Below the pieces are notes generated by a model. It ran no database searches. It was given only the letters and a program-made list of their open reading frames with translations, and had not been told where the DNA came from. A stretch of 64,000 bases of DNA, taken from contig JANATG010000011.1 in NCBI GenBank assembly GCA_029449235.1, positions 1,518,001-1,582,000 of the forward strand, read 5' to 3'. Below are positions 23,450 through 35,130 of this stretch, in pieces (within the stretch, counting starts at the first letter, position 1; each line of letters opens with the position of its first letter). The DNA comes from Linnemannia schmuckeri (lineage: Eukaryota; Mortierellomycota; Mortierellomycetes; Mortierellales; Mortierellaceae). Both the position numbers and the translations under genes were made by a program.

Positions 23450-26400
23450 AGGGAATGAGGCCATCGGAGCCAAAAGTAGATAGCTATCATTATGTTGTCG
23501 TCGCGCTAAACGAATGTTCATCTGCCTCCTAATCCTTTTTGTTCGCTCAGGCGGTTTACTTTATGTCCTTCCTTTGACCAGCATCATCGAACCCAGTGTT
23601 CTTCCGTCCATCAACTCCCTGTCGTTGTTGTTATTCACGATCGATTTCGATTTCGGAGTAACACCGATGGCCAGTTGTTAACCAATTGGCTGGTCGTTCA
23701 TATAGACATGAACCCGACAAAGACCACAACAATAATAATAACAACTCGAAAGCATAATCTAAAGCGACAAAAAGGGCAAGACAGCGATTCCCTTGTTCTT
23801 CACTCTCTCATTCACTTTCCTGCCGATTTTTCATCCACGGGCACACTTCCTGTCGACACACATTTGCAACACACTCACAACATTACACCTGTTCCTTGCT
23901 CACTTAAACAACAATAACAACAACAAAAATCGCATATCAGCCCATGGACATATGGAAACACAAAAAAAAATCCGATAAATGACAGATGGGTAATACAGCA
24001 GATGTTATTTCTCTCATCCAACCTTGTTATCTGCTTTCTACGAGGAATAACATCATTTCATGTTGAGCATGGGCATCTTTGTGTTCTGGATCATGGCATG
24101 GGGGTAAGGAACAGGGCCAAGGGAGGGAAGAGAAGGTAGCTCGCCTTTCCTTCTCTCACTCCCCGTTCACTTCGCTAATAATATAGTACGCACGATGGTA
24201 CATACGTACTGTACGAAACTGGGTATATTTCGACACAAATAAACAAATATTCAAGGTGTAGTTGTGCATGGCCGTTATTTTTTATTTTTTTTATTTCTCC
24301 CCCTCTCCGTTGGACAATGCATGCTGCAGTACTGGGATACGCAGAAATGGGAGATGGACATTGAACGGAAAGGGAAGGGAGGGATATGAGCAGTCATGGT
24401 ACATTGCGGTATTCTGCATTGGGTGATAGGTGAAGGTGGTGTTAGCAGAAAGGCCGACCTGTTGTCCCTAAAGAGTAAACTACTGTAGATATCATCAGCA
24501 TAGGAGATACCATCGTCTTGCTACCATCCATCTTTTTTCTTGATTCTTTTCTACCAGTCCATGCGATTCTGTAGCAAAAAAGTTGAAGAAAAAGCTTTAC
24601 CAAAACCTTAGCCTAAAACAGAAAAGAACAAAAAACACAAGAAAGCAAACAAAGAAGCAAACAAAATGACTAAGTATAACAATGTGAACATGCATGACTG
24701 ACCTTCGATGTTGCATTTCATTCGAAAAAGCTGTTTTGTGTCTCCATGCCTATATGTCAATCCCATCCAGCCAAGCTATTCCGTTCTAGAGAGCCCTATT
24801 TTTTACTCCAACGGTTTTTGATTAAAAATTTAATACATTTCAAACATCGAACAAAAAAACTGAACCTGACAATCGCAGAACCGACAAACACAAGAACGGA
24901 GAGGAGGGGACTATGGGAGAGAACATGGAAGGAAATGAACGGACGGACGGACGGACGAGCGGGCATTGTTCCTCTGGACCATTGAGCACAACGTGACAAG
25001 GAAATGGAGTGAACGCTGTCAACGTAAGGTTTTCTTTCGTCTTTCTGTGGAGCGGAGGTTGGTGAAATGTCTGAGGGAAGCAAGAAATGAAATGGTAAGT
25101 GAATGGATGCATGCGCATGTTCATGTTCATGTTGATGCTTATGAACACTGATAACGATGATGAATCGCAATGTTCAGAAACAACATCCGATCGCCGTTTT
25201 CTATGACAATTGGGCAGAGGATGAAGAAAACAAAAAAAAGGTGAGCGATCCTTTCTATTTTCTTATTTGCAATGAGCGCCCGATGACGATGACGATGATG
25301 AAGGCTCATTCAACCCTTTCTGAATCATCCCCACTCTCAATTGCCCCATTCTTCATTGGCCATTACCATCTTCATTCATACATTAGCATTAGCATTGTCT
25401 ACCGCTTTATTCGGTGTCTATCGCCCTGATGGACTAACTGACAAATAATTAGAAAAATAAGGGTGTTACACCGCATATCAGGCTCGATGTGTGATGCCTT
25501 TCTGTCACTAATGAGAGAAACGTAGAAGGAAGGAGGCGAGTAAGAATTCATCGTCCTCTTCTTGTTCTGTGTGATCCCCATCCTATGGATGATTTTACAT
25601 ACGCCTATGACGATGATGATCATGGATGATGATTATTCTCAATCGTCCATGCTCACTTACTTTTCCATTCTCCGTCCATCAGAGAGACATAAAAAAAGTA
25701 AAAAAAAATGTGTCGACTTGCTTGGTTGCTAGTTCGCCATGCATACGGTAGGTGGGTGCTCTATTCCCTCCTCCTCTTTGCTCCCATGCTCTCTTTCTCT
25801 CTATCTCTGTTCCTCTTGCATCCCTTTTTTGCCATGCCATGCGGCCAAACGAGCACAACAACAACAAACAGGCAACAAGATAAAAACAGGTGGACAACCT
25901 TGCAACGTGGTCCTATCTGCCAAATTTCTATGCATATCCCGTTCGTCACTTTTCAACGCCTATTTTTTTATGCCTGCAAAGTGCTTAAGATGCTCTCTCA
26001 ATCGCCCACGCCATCGATAATCGGACATATCTCCGTCCCATTTTTTCCCAATCGCTTAGCACACCTGCTCCCGTTGATCCTGCCAACGTCCCATGCCCAT
26101 GCCAATGCCCAGCCATGAGGCCCCTTCCCTCATTTGAACCGTACGATGATCGTCCCTCCTCCCCCTTCATTTCCAGCCCATCCTTCCCTTCTTTTAAACC
26201 ACGTTTTCCTTCTCTCCCTGTTATCACCTCCTGCTGATCCATACACCAGATAGACCGTGGACGTGTGGGAGAATGCGAGAAGAGGTCAGAGGAGGGTGTG
26301 TGTGTGCGAAGAAAGAAAAATCATGTAAGGGACTGGTTTGTTTGTGTCATTTCGCATGTTTCCCTTCCTTTCCTTTCCCATCCCTTCTCTCTCTCGCTCG

Positions 26401-29400
26401 CATCTCGCGCCCAGTTGTCGCCCTAACCGTCCCATCCCCCATAGGCTATATGACTGGCTTCAAGGCAACATGGGCAATTGAATTGTGAGATAGTACTGTA
26501 AGGACACTGGGCAATATAATTATTATGTGTCGCAAGCATAAATGTGCTCATTAAGCTAATAGTCGCATGGTACAACTCTTTTCTTCGATTCGATGCCACC
26601 TCCGTTCATCCTATTGCAATCTCCAGTTTGTGCACTAACCTACCCTTCCCAGCCTACCTCTTCTTACACACAAAAGGCATAGTCCCCATTGCCTCTGTTT
26701 TTTTCTCACACATTAGACCTAATAAACAAAAGACAACCAGCCTCATGCTTACTATATTGTTCTATACTGCCTCCTTTCCTCTCTTTCTTTAGAGCGTGCC
26801 CTGCGATTTTTTTTTCCAATTCCTCAGTTTCCATTAAACAAATATTGTAATAAAACGTGGAAGAAAAGTTTCTCTTTTCTCTCGCGAGCGTATCTTTTAT
26901 CCCCTTTGTTCGTTCGTTCGTTCCTTCCTTCCTTCCTTCTTTCGCTTATTGGCTTTCATTGTGCTCCTTATTATCGCGAAAAAACACGTCTTCATTCGAT
27001 TTTGAAATGAAAGTGGCACAGATCAAATTTTTTGGGGATGAAAAGAGGGAGGGAAGTGGCGGAACAGGACTGGGTGAGCTAGAGGGTAAAAAACAAAGGA
27101 TCGAGCTCCTCATTCTCTGTCTCGTTCAAGCAAAGCAGATTCTATCTCATCCGTCGTGGTGTTGTTTGCATTGTTGGTTTTTTTGGGTTCCCCAGTGTTT
27201 TCAACAATACCCCCTGTTTTTCTTCCTTACTTCTTGCTTTCTTTGCTCCCGGGCCACAAAAAACACTTTCTTTGCCTCTGTTTTTCTTTTAATGCGCTTG
27301 ATCTTGCGCTTGGATTCACAATAGGCAAAAGTGTCAACAAAGAAAGACTTGTTCATCCTACCATCGTTCTCATATGAACGCGCACGCACTCCTTCGCACC
27401 CCCCCCCCCTTTTTCTTCGCGCCTACGATTTTGGTTTTCTTTTGCGTAAGAGATCAAAACAACAAGAGGAGTATGCGCTTTTCTCGTTCTTATTTTTCAT
27501 TCCATCATGGCAAAATCTTTTTCTTTCTCTTTTTTTTTCTTTCTTTCTTTCTTTCCCGACAACAACTATGTATGTTTTGTCTCATTTGGCTTCTGTACAG
27601 AGCCACAAGCTAGGAAGTGGACGAGGAAGAAGGAGGAGAAGGGAGGCAGTCAGCCAAAATAGGCAGGGTTTGTATTTGTACAACGATGAAAACAAACAAA
27701 ACAAACAAAACAAACATCGAGCAGAAAGAGAGAAGCGGACTTTGCTTCATGTAGGTACAATCAATGCAAGGGAAAATAGGGAGGACAAGATTGCACAGGG
27801 ATGAGTGGAAGAGTGGAAAGGGTGGGAGTGGGACAGACTGGGAGAGCAGGGGGAAGGAGGAGGATCGCAAAAAAGCCAAAAAGTGATCCCGAGACGATAC
27901 AATTCAGCGTAACCATAAACACGGAGAGACAAACAAAGCGTGGGTTGAAAACAGTAAAAGTGCAAGGAAAGTAGGGTCTAGAGGCAAAACGAAGGGGAGG
28001 AGTGAAAACTCCACCCATCCGTCTTCCAGTTTACTTTGGCTCGACTTGTTTATAGAGTCGGAAATGGAGTAACGATGGTATGAAGAGGAGGAAGGGGGGC
28101 TCCAGGATTGAGGGGCCGACTGGTTTTTGCTCAACACCCTTCTTTCCTTAGACCGCTGCCAAAAGAAAAGCTGGCATTTGGAAATGAAAAAAGCGTGGCA
28201 AAAATAGCTCTTCCCGATCAAGGGCTGGACGAAGGCGGCATGGTTCGTCAGGAGCCCAGATCACAAGAAAGAAAATAATGACAAACGGAAAAAAAAACTA
28301 TGGATGGCTGGTAAATTGGGTTGTGCGGGTCCATAAAATCATTTGAATAGGATTGGGAAAGGGAGAAAGAAGGGTGAGGGGCAGAGGAAGGGGAAAAGGA
28401 GGGGCCGCATAGATGAGTCCAGTTTTGATCCCCTCCAAAACCCCCGCGGGAAGGGCAGAAGGAACCATAAACTTGCACTATACATCAAGAGGAGGAATTG
28501 AAAAGCCGGAAGGGAGAGGAAAACAATTTTTTTTTATTACTTCGACATCTGAGCACTTTTGGCTGGTTCACCCATGGCGTTTTAATATAACTTTGAAAAA
28601 TGGTTCGACCCCGATGAATGGATGGGGGTTGAGCCAACTCGCAAAGGGAGCAGGGAAGCGAACCAAGAGAGAAGGAAGGAAGGATAAAACAGCAAGGTGC
28701 AGAGGTGGATACTGACAACACGAAAGAGGGAGATTTACTTTTAGATGAGACGGTATTGCCTTGATCCCGTCACCATCCTCAATTGCCGTCACTCCATGCA
28801 ATGCAATTGGAGCATCCCATACCATTTAGTTTTAGATAGCGTACCATGCTGCATGTAAGGGCAGTAGTAAGAACAAGGACGAAGAAAGGAGGCCATTTCA
28901 TTGTCATCATCATTATCATCCCACCTTCTCCCGTTCCCATAGAATTCATATGAAAGGGCTATGAAAAAAAAAATGAGAGCACTTGGAACAAGAACAAAAA
29001 AAAAATAAGCGAGAGCTTTTCTGTATTTTCGGCTGTTGAGTCTAGAGGAAGAGGGACGAGGAAGAAAAATGACAAAAAACAGTGGATAGAAACGAACCAA
29101 GAAACAAGCCCAATTCAACCACAATCCGTTACCCCATGGACAAGAATAGCTAGCTCTAGATTTCTCATTTGCTGTCAAGGTTGAAGAAAAGAGAAATAAT
29201 AAGAGCTTTGGCTACCTGGTTCATTTCTTACACATCCGCTCATTCTTCTGTCCACATGCAAAGTCAGCTCTTTGTGTTTGTTTATCGCTCGCTACCACAC
29301 CTATGTCCACAATCATGCCACGCTAATATGTCCATGTGGGTTCCAAAACAGATCAAATTTCCTTTTTTTTCTTCCCGGAGAGATAAACGATCGCCCTTTT

Positions 29401-30323
29401 ACTCTTTTTTTCTACCTGTCCATGACATGTTCCTCACTTTTTCCCTGACTCTGTTCCTGCCGCCGTCCCTGTTCCTGCTTGTGCTTACAGACACCCTGAT
29501 TTTTCGGGTGCCAATTACCTTCCATGGGCTCAAAGAAATGCACTCACTCAACTCTCCATCTACCCCTTGACTACTGATCATACCGCCGTTTCCCTTTGGT
29601 CCGTTCTCGTTGACCCTTTCTACTCTTTTCCTATCCTTCCTTTGTTTTCTTTTTCTGTGCACGAGCCTTATTGCGAATTCTCTATTTTCCTCTTTATGTC
29701 TTGGTTACACACGAAACAACAATAACAATAACAAGCGCATACATGTGTCTGAAAAAACAAACCCATGGAACGGGCGGATGGACAGAAACAAAAGGCTGTT
29801 CGTTGGCATATGACAGCGGCACATGCAGTCTCATTCCATCCACATTCCATTCCGCCCTTCTTGCGGGCGGCATAAACGCCGAAATGGATAAACAGGAAAA
29901 CAAATGCAGACAATTAAACAGACGTAACACGCAAACAGGAGCCGGGCGTAAGAGAGGCGATTAAATATGGATAAATGAAATTTTCGGGCGTTAGGAGTAA
30001 GGAGGCGAGGTGAGGGAGAGGGTGCCAGAGTAGTATTACCTAGGGGATAAGCGAGATACCTTGTTCATTCTCGTGTTTAGAGCAAATGTAATGTTTCATG
30101 AGGCGTTGGGTTTTTTTTGTACTTTTTTTTTTTTTGCTGTCGCGTCCGCCGTTGCTTCATTGTTTATTTTGTTGCCAATTATTCCATGAATTGGCGTATT
30201 TTTTTATGACACCCCTTTGATAACAATAGGAGGGACACACGCCCTAACAATCAGATAACATATACTTCTTTGTACTATCATTTCTCTTTGTTTCTGTTGA
30301 TTCTGAAAATCCTTTGTTTCAAG

Positions 30324-30900
30324 GCACAAACAGTGGAAAAGGATTGAACGGAGTCTGACAGCTTCTAGGTAAGACCGATACGTTCATCCCAATAATTAAC
30401 CAGCGTCAAATTCAAACACTTTTTTTCCCCATTCTGGCGCCCGTGACCGTTCTATTTATCTTTCATACCCGCACGCGGATCACACTCAAACTCTAGTTTC
30501 AGCAGCGTTCATCACCGTTCTGTTTGCATGCAGTAACAAAAGAGTTGTGCGCTCGCTGGTTGTCAAGACCGCAGCTGCCACCATCCCTGTCGGCAAACTT
30601 GCACATGATCTCGGTTTTGGTCCTGTCGTTGCCGCAGATACATCAAGTTGGGAACTTGACGACCTCGGCTTGCGCGTTGGTACTGCTGCTCATGAGTACT
30701 TGGAGGACGACGAGGTCACAAAGAGGAGGAATGCTACCTTGAAGAACATTGTTGTATTCTGTGAGATTCAAGGAAAGGTTGGAATTGAGGAGAGGGCGTT
30801 GGTGTCAATGATGAAAAAAGAAATTGCTTTTGCTGTATTGACTATGAAGGAAGTGCGAAGGAGATGTGAGGGTGTTACCTTTAGCGATTTTGTGTTGTAA
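30324..30900 (+). CDS. Unrecognised protein, last two exons only (gene incomplete or start not found)
   Basis: The frame ending at 30900 has codon use typical of real exons here and encodes SSWELDDLGLRVGTAAHEYL and a Lys/Arg/Glu-rich helical end (ALVSMMKKEIAFAVLTMKEV). It has no ATG. The best acceptor is TGCATGCAG at 30525-30533. Upstream, a strong donor CTAG|GTAAGA ends a 45-nt open stretch (30324-30368, HKQWKRIERSLTAS) in the phase this exon needs. I find no convincing earlier exon or start within the next kilobase. It is either the tail of a gene whose first exons are tiny or weakly marked, or a 5'-truncated relic at the border of the gene-free block. No family recognised. Confidence 0.35.
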
Positions 30901-31415
30901 GTGCTGCGAGAAAAAAGGTCGAAAAGAATCAAGATCCTTTATATGTCATCCCCAATTGTTATCGGTAACTTAAGTACAAAGGAAAAGGAAGTGGGGCTGA
31001 CATGGTGAGAGTGGGAACGTAGAAACTCTCCTTTGCCAGCGGCAGCACACATTGTCAACGACCGCAATAGATACTGTTTTTTTTTAACACCATCCCTGTT
31101 GGACGATATTTTTTTCGACAGAGCAGGTTGAGATCGTGAGAACAGTGGGGCTGAAAAGAAGATATTTCGATTCGATCAAGTCGGCGACATTTAGATCATG
31201 CAACATGCCCAGGATCGCCATTTCAATCAGAGGTAGGAACATTACAAACAGACGTGCATTGGAGATGTGAGGAACAAACGGTAAAACATGTTGTGATGAA
31301 TAGGATACGTTTTCATTTTAATAAATATTTTTGCAATAAAAAAAATGGAACAGACTATTTTTAAATCCTGCATTGCAATGAATAACTAAAACCGGGAACC
31401 CTCCAGTTGAAAAAT
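30901..31415. other. Noncoding interval
   Basis: AT-rich sequence between the unrecognised exon pair and the decayed secreted-protein gene. No gene or repeat seen. Confidence 0.5.
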
Positions 31416-31732
31416 CTAGTTCCAGCAAGAGAACTGCGGAGTGTTCGTCCCATCCAGATCTTGCCAGCTCGGATAGAACCGCGTATTCATTCTCAAAGAG
31501 ATGATCCTGCAACTGCCGCCTTCCCACTTGGCGCCGGTATATGCAAAGGAAGCTTGAGTGACTCTATGGCTGACGCATGTACACCGCCGTGGGAATCCTT
31601 GGACTTGGAAGGCATCGACCTGATGCTGCAATGAGCTGGATATTAGAACTTTGAGTAAGGAGAGACCAAGGACGGTCAGGAAACTGGCATAATGGACATT
31701 GTAGTATTGGATGAAGAGTGGTGTCTTTGTTC
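31416..31732 (-). pseudogene. Frameshifted small secreted Cys-containing protein gene
   Basis: On the minus strand a frame open from 31732 to the TAG at 31416 encodes a hydrophobic, signal-peptide-like stretch (SFLTVLGLSLLKVLISSS). It is followed by about 70 residues with four cysteines (RRCTCVSHRV, GGSC, QFSCWN) and codon use typical of coding DNA. The frame has no suitable ATG. Two ATGs at 31699 and 31690 sit exactly where the start should be, but one base out of frame, and run into a TGA within eight codons. A single-base insertion or deletion near 31675-31690 would explain this. A TATA box (GATATAAAAAC) lies about 90 bases upstream on the same strand, which supports a once-functional or mis-sequenced gene. 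The family is unknown and function cannot be stated. Confidence 0.5.
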
Positions 31733-32362
31733 AGTGAGGAAAAGAGAGAGCGACGTGTGGACGCGCGTTTTACATGAAAAAGGCTGTTTTTATATCGCTT
31801 TATTTTTTTTATGAAGCGAAGGCACTGATGTATTACCTAGTATTGTGGGTAGCCATAGAACTCGGGCATTTTTACTCCGGAAGTATCGTGATATGGATAT
31901 CACTACAGAGGCATGCTATGCTTCTCGAACAATGATCGACAAGAGATAGCCCAGCGATGATTATGAAGGAATATGCGGGGCGGCTCGATCAATTCATCCT
32001 AACTCGGCCCATTTACAACGACAAATTACTCCTTTGTTGCTCCTTTTGCCACCAATATCCCCTCAGACCTTAGTTCATCCTACAACGGCGTGCTTCTATT
32101 GCAGTCCAAACATACATCGCCCCACCGTCGCGTCATAGAAAAGAGACTATTCCTGTGCACCTCATCTCATCCAAGAGACAGTTCTACTATTTTCTAATGC
32201 ACGCCCGCAGGTCATGGATGCTTCTCGCTCCATAATATTCCCAGTCTTTTGCCGAGACGACATGAGCGCCGTTGTTGCATGCATCTCGAAAAAGCCACCA
32301 TTCGAACTTTTTTCGCTGTCAGAATGAGGGCGGACAGATCATGTAGTAAATAATAAAAGAAC
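31733..32362. other. Intergenic region between the decayed gene and the F-box gene
   Basis: Apart from the TATA-like element at 31787-31796, no feature is supported. It serves divergent starts: the minus-strand pseudogene and the plus-strand F-box gene. Confidence 0.5.
31787..31796 (-). promoter_or_regulatory. TATA box of the small secreted-protein gene
   Basis: The minus strand reads ATATAAAAAC, about 90 bases before the ATG at 31699, a usual distance for a fungal TATA element. Confidence 0.45.
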
Positions 32363-34819
32363 ATGTCTTCATCTCAATTTCCTCAACTGCATTCACCTCA
32401 TCCATCATCTCTCATTCCGTCCTCCCTCCCCATGGACGCGCTCTCCCAGCTGCCACTGGAGTGCTTGCGACATATCCTCCGCATCCTCGCCCAGGACAAC
32501 AAACAAGGAACACTAGCCGCACTCTTATCCGTCAACAAATATTTCGCCTCTGTCACCCTTCCCTTTCTCTACAATACCCCTTTCCACCAGACCTCCTATG
32601 CCGCGTCCAAGCTCGATGTAGAAAACAACGGACAGACCCTCCCAACAGCCACGCTCCTCACCAAAACACTGCTTTCCCAACTCGCTAACCTCGCCGATCT
32701 CCCGAAAGCAGTCTTGATGGCCTATAGCCTCGACACCACTAGCAGGGACGGCAGGGACAACGACAACGACAACAGCTCGCCGTCACCCTTGCCCCCGTCC
32801 TTGTCGCGTCTCGAATATCTGCAGCACATCCGCCATCTCGATGTAGACCATCCCCTCGAAGGAGGAGACGGTTGGTACTGTGGACCAGGAATGGACTTTT
32901 CTGATGAACTATGCACTTACATCCAACAAGACGAGTTTGCGGCTCTTCACCGCCTGGACCACATAGCGCCGGACGAGCTTCTGAATTTCCCTCGCAAGAG
33001 TACTCTGATTCGATGTTTATGGGTGGTCCTTCGGAGAGAGGTCAGTTGGGCCCTTGCTCGACCTATCCTCAAGCAGCTCCAATCCCTGGCCATCCCGCTC
33101 TCATCCCTGAACCGTTATGCAGGTGTTGTCGACCGTCTTGGGAGTCTGGAACATATCCGATTTTTTTTGGACGAGATATACATCTCCAGGTACTCTGATG
33201 AGGTTTTTCTCCGCAACAGGCTAGCACGTTTCGACCAAGCCATGTCGATGATGCTGCAGTTTGTCAAGGATCATGTCCGTCTGTTCAAGGGAAATCTCAA
33301 GTCGATTGACTTTTCCTTCGACCTTACACAATCTTCAAAGTCGCCCTATCCGCTTGAGATCCAACGGAAGATCCTTCAACTTTTGCCGCCCCTGCACAAG
33401 CCAACCCAGCTCGCTCCAAGTAACTGGGCTCAGTTTGCGCTTCACCCGTTCTCGACAGACCTTGGGAGCGTCGTCAAAGTGTCCAGGCTGGATCCTCCTG
33501 GTCCGTGGTATGACATTTTCTGCCAGAACCCAGAGCTCCTCCAGAAGTGCCGGTCTCTCGAGACTTTAGCGTTGACGTCGCTTGGTCAGGGCAGTTTCAA
33601 CTGGTCGGTACAGGAAAAGAAGAATGCCATGCGCAGTTTTGGTTGCGGCAACACCACTATGACCGCCACCACAACCACAACCGCTGCCACGGTTCTCGGG
33701 GACCCAAGCCATGGACAAGGCGCAGCAGAACAATCTGGCTGGGAGGATCATGGATTGGTACCACTTTCCGATGTCAGGTTTCTGGAGGGCTCCATCACTC
33801 CATTCACAGACGAGATCGACGACGTTATCACAGCATTCGGCCAGACTTTGCAACGAATCTATATTGAAACTTCGGATACTCACCCGCCACGGTCTTTTCT
33901 TATCGGACAAGGATGGGTCGATCCCCTGGTCTTGACTCATATTGAGGTGAAGGCTAAATACAACCGATTGCTTGTCGCTGCTGACCTCTACATGCGCCTT
34001 CCCAGCCTCATATCCATCGATCTCTGGGACGAGACCTTTGAATATCAGTGTCAAGATATACTGGCTTCATCTTGTCAACCAGGGCACCTCGCCAAAGTGG
34101 AGGTCCTGCGACTGCAAGGGTGGCCCGCCTTGACGTTCCATTTGGCAACACTAAAGTCGACAACACAACTCCGAAGATTACAACTTTCGACCCGTCAGGA
34201 GAGTAACAATTGTTTTATTGCTCCTGTCGATGAACTGAACCAAGTACAGTGCAGCGACACTGATCAGGACGACTCGGTGGATGGTGGAGAAGGGGGCTTT
34301 GTAGCAGGAGATTCATATAATTTACCACGACGACGACTGCCTCACTGGAGTTGGGATTGGCATCTTCCACATCTGCGGGACCTGTATCTAACAGGCGAGG
34401 TTGCATATCGGTTCGAGTTTCGCATGCTGCAGGAATGTCCAGCCTTGGTCTATTTTATTCTTGGTATACAAACTGCTCAGGGAGATCACAAGAGAGTTAT
34501 TTCTAGAAAAGATCTCTTCATACCAAACAACAACAACAGCAGCAGCAGCAGTAGCATCGCCGGTCTCGGTCTCGATCCTTCGGGGCCTTCACAGCGTATC
34601 GTCGCACCTACTCTTGCGATGCTGAGTATGAAGGGTGCGTGGGTAATGGAGGATGACGAACTCTTGGCCGAGTTCCTTACGGGCATGTTCCCAAACCTCA
34701 TGAGTCTGTCGGAGGTAGGAGGATGGTGCGGGGAGACTATTGGTGGATTGATCAAAGTCGTTCAGAAGCCTGACATGCAAGATCCAGGACGTGTCTTTGT
34801 GCCGGTCTTTGCCTTCTGA
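32363..34819 (+). CDS. Long F-box protein
   Basis: A single exon of 818 residues. An F-box-like segment occupies about residues 24-65 (MDALSQLPLECLRHILRIL, LAALLSVNKYFASVTLPFLY). The rest resembles the irregular leucine-rich C-terminal part of such proteins, including LKQLQSLAIPLSSLNRY and SWDWHLPHLRDLYLTGE. A short Asn/Ser run (NNNNSSSSSS) sits at about residue 715. F-box proteins usually recruit substrates to SCF ubiquitin ligases through Skp1. The substrate here is unknown. The ATG at 32363 gives a 23-residue leader. The paralogue next door begins at the equivalent of the second ATG (32432), so that may be the true start. The gene is one of a tandem pair in the same orientation. Confidence 0.88.
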   Translation: MSSSQFPQLHSPHPSSLIPSSLPMDALSQLPLECLRHILRILAQDNKQGTLAALLSVNKYFASVTLPFLYNTPFHQTSYAASKLDVENNGQTLPTATLLTKTLLSQLANLADLPKAVLMAYSLDTTSRDGRDNDNDNSSPSPLPPSLSRLEYLQHIRHLDVDHPLEGGDGWYCGPGMDFSDELCTYIQQDEFAALHRLDHIAPDELLNFPRKSTLIRCLWVVLRREVSWALARPILKQLQSLAIPLSSLNRYAGVVDRLGSLEHIRFFLDEIYISRYSDEVFLRNRLARFDQAMSMMLQFVKDHVRLFKGNLKSIDFSFDLTQSSKSPYPLEIQRKILQLLPPLHKPTQLAPSNWAQFALHPFSTDLGSVVKVSRLDPPGPWYDIFCQNPELLQKCRSLETLALTSLGQGSFNWSVQEKKNAMRSFGCGNTTMTATTTTTAATVLGDPSHGQGAAEQSGWEDHGLVPLSDVRFLEGSITPFTDEIDDVITAFGQTLQRIYIETSDTHPPRSFLIGQGWVDPLVLTHIEVKAKYNRLLVAADLYMRLPSLISIDLWDETFEYQCQDILASSCQPGHLAKVEVLRLQGWPALTFHLATLKSTTQLRRLQLSTRQESNNCFIAPVDELNQVQCSDTDQDDSVDGGEGGFVAGDSYNLPRRRLPHWSWDWHLPHLRDLYLTGEVAYRFEFRMLQECPALVYFILGIQTAQGDHKRVISRKDLFIPNNNNSSSSSSIAGLGLDPSGPSQRIVAPTLAMLSMKGAWVMEDDELLAEFLTGMFPNLMSLSEVGGWCGETIGGLIKVVQKPDMQDPGRVFVPVFAF

Positions 34820-35130
34820 GGAAGAGGCATTAGAGCTGGGCTTGCACCCTGGAAGACGTTGTAAGGAAGGGATGGTGCGGGTCAAGATTCTTGGTGAACG
34901 GTTGGGCAGGTATGGACTACGGCGCATTCCGTTGGCCAATTAAATTGATTAGTGATTTTTGGACAAATAAAAATTCAGGGACAGCGTCTGAGTGGTGTTG
35001 ATTGATTCAGCCTCCAAAGTATCAACGCCTCCACCTGGATACATAAAAGTCGATTCCTTGTTTGGTTTATTTCCATTACTTTTTTCTTTCTTTCTTTCTT
35101 CTACATTCGTTTTTTTTTCTCTACACACAC
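34820..35130. other. Spacer between the tandem F-box copies
   Basis: 311 bases holding the 3' end of the first F-box gene and the promoter of the second. A TATA-like CATAAAAG at 35042-35049 lies 82 bases before the second ATG, followed by a T/C-rich stretch. Confidence 0.45.

Larger units (their letters stand above)
22251..30323. other. Gene-free region of mixed composition
   Basis: About 8 kb with no exon I can defend. Open frames of 60-190 codons occur on both strands, but their products are low-complexity and none has a good start, splice signals and balanced codon use together. Simple-sequence elements include A34 at 22531-22564, (AG)8 plus G10 at 23425-23449, (GGAC)4 near 24940 and (TTCG/TTCC)n near 26910-26940. 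No transposon, tRNA or rRNA was recognised. It may be regulatory sequence, a noncoding transcript or structural chromosome sequence. Confidence 0.5.
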
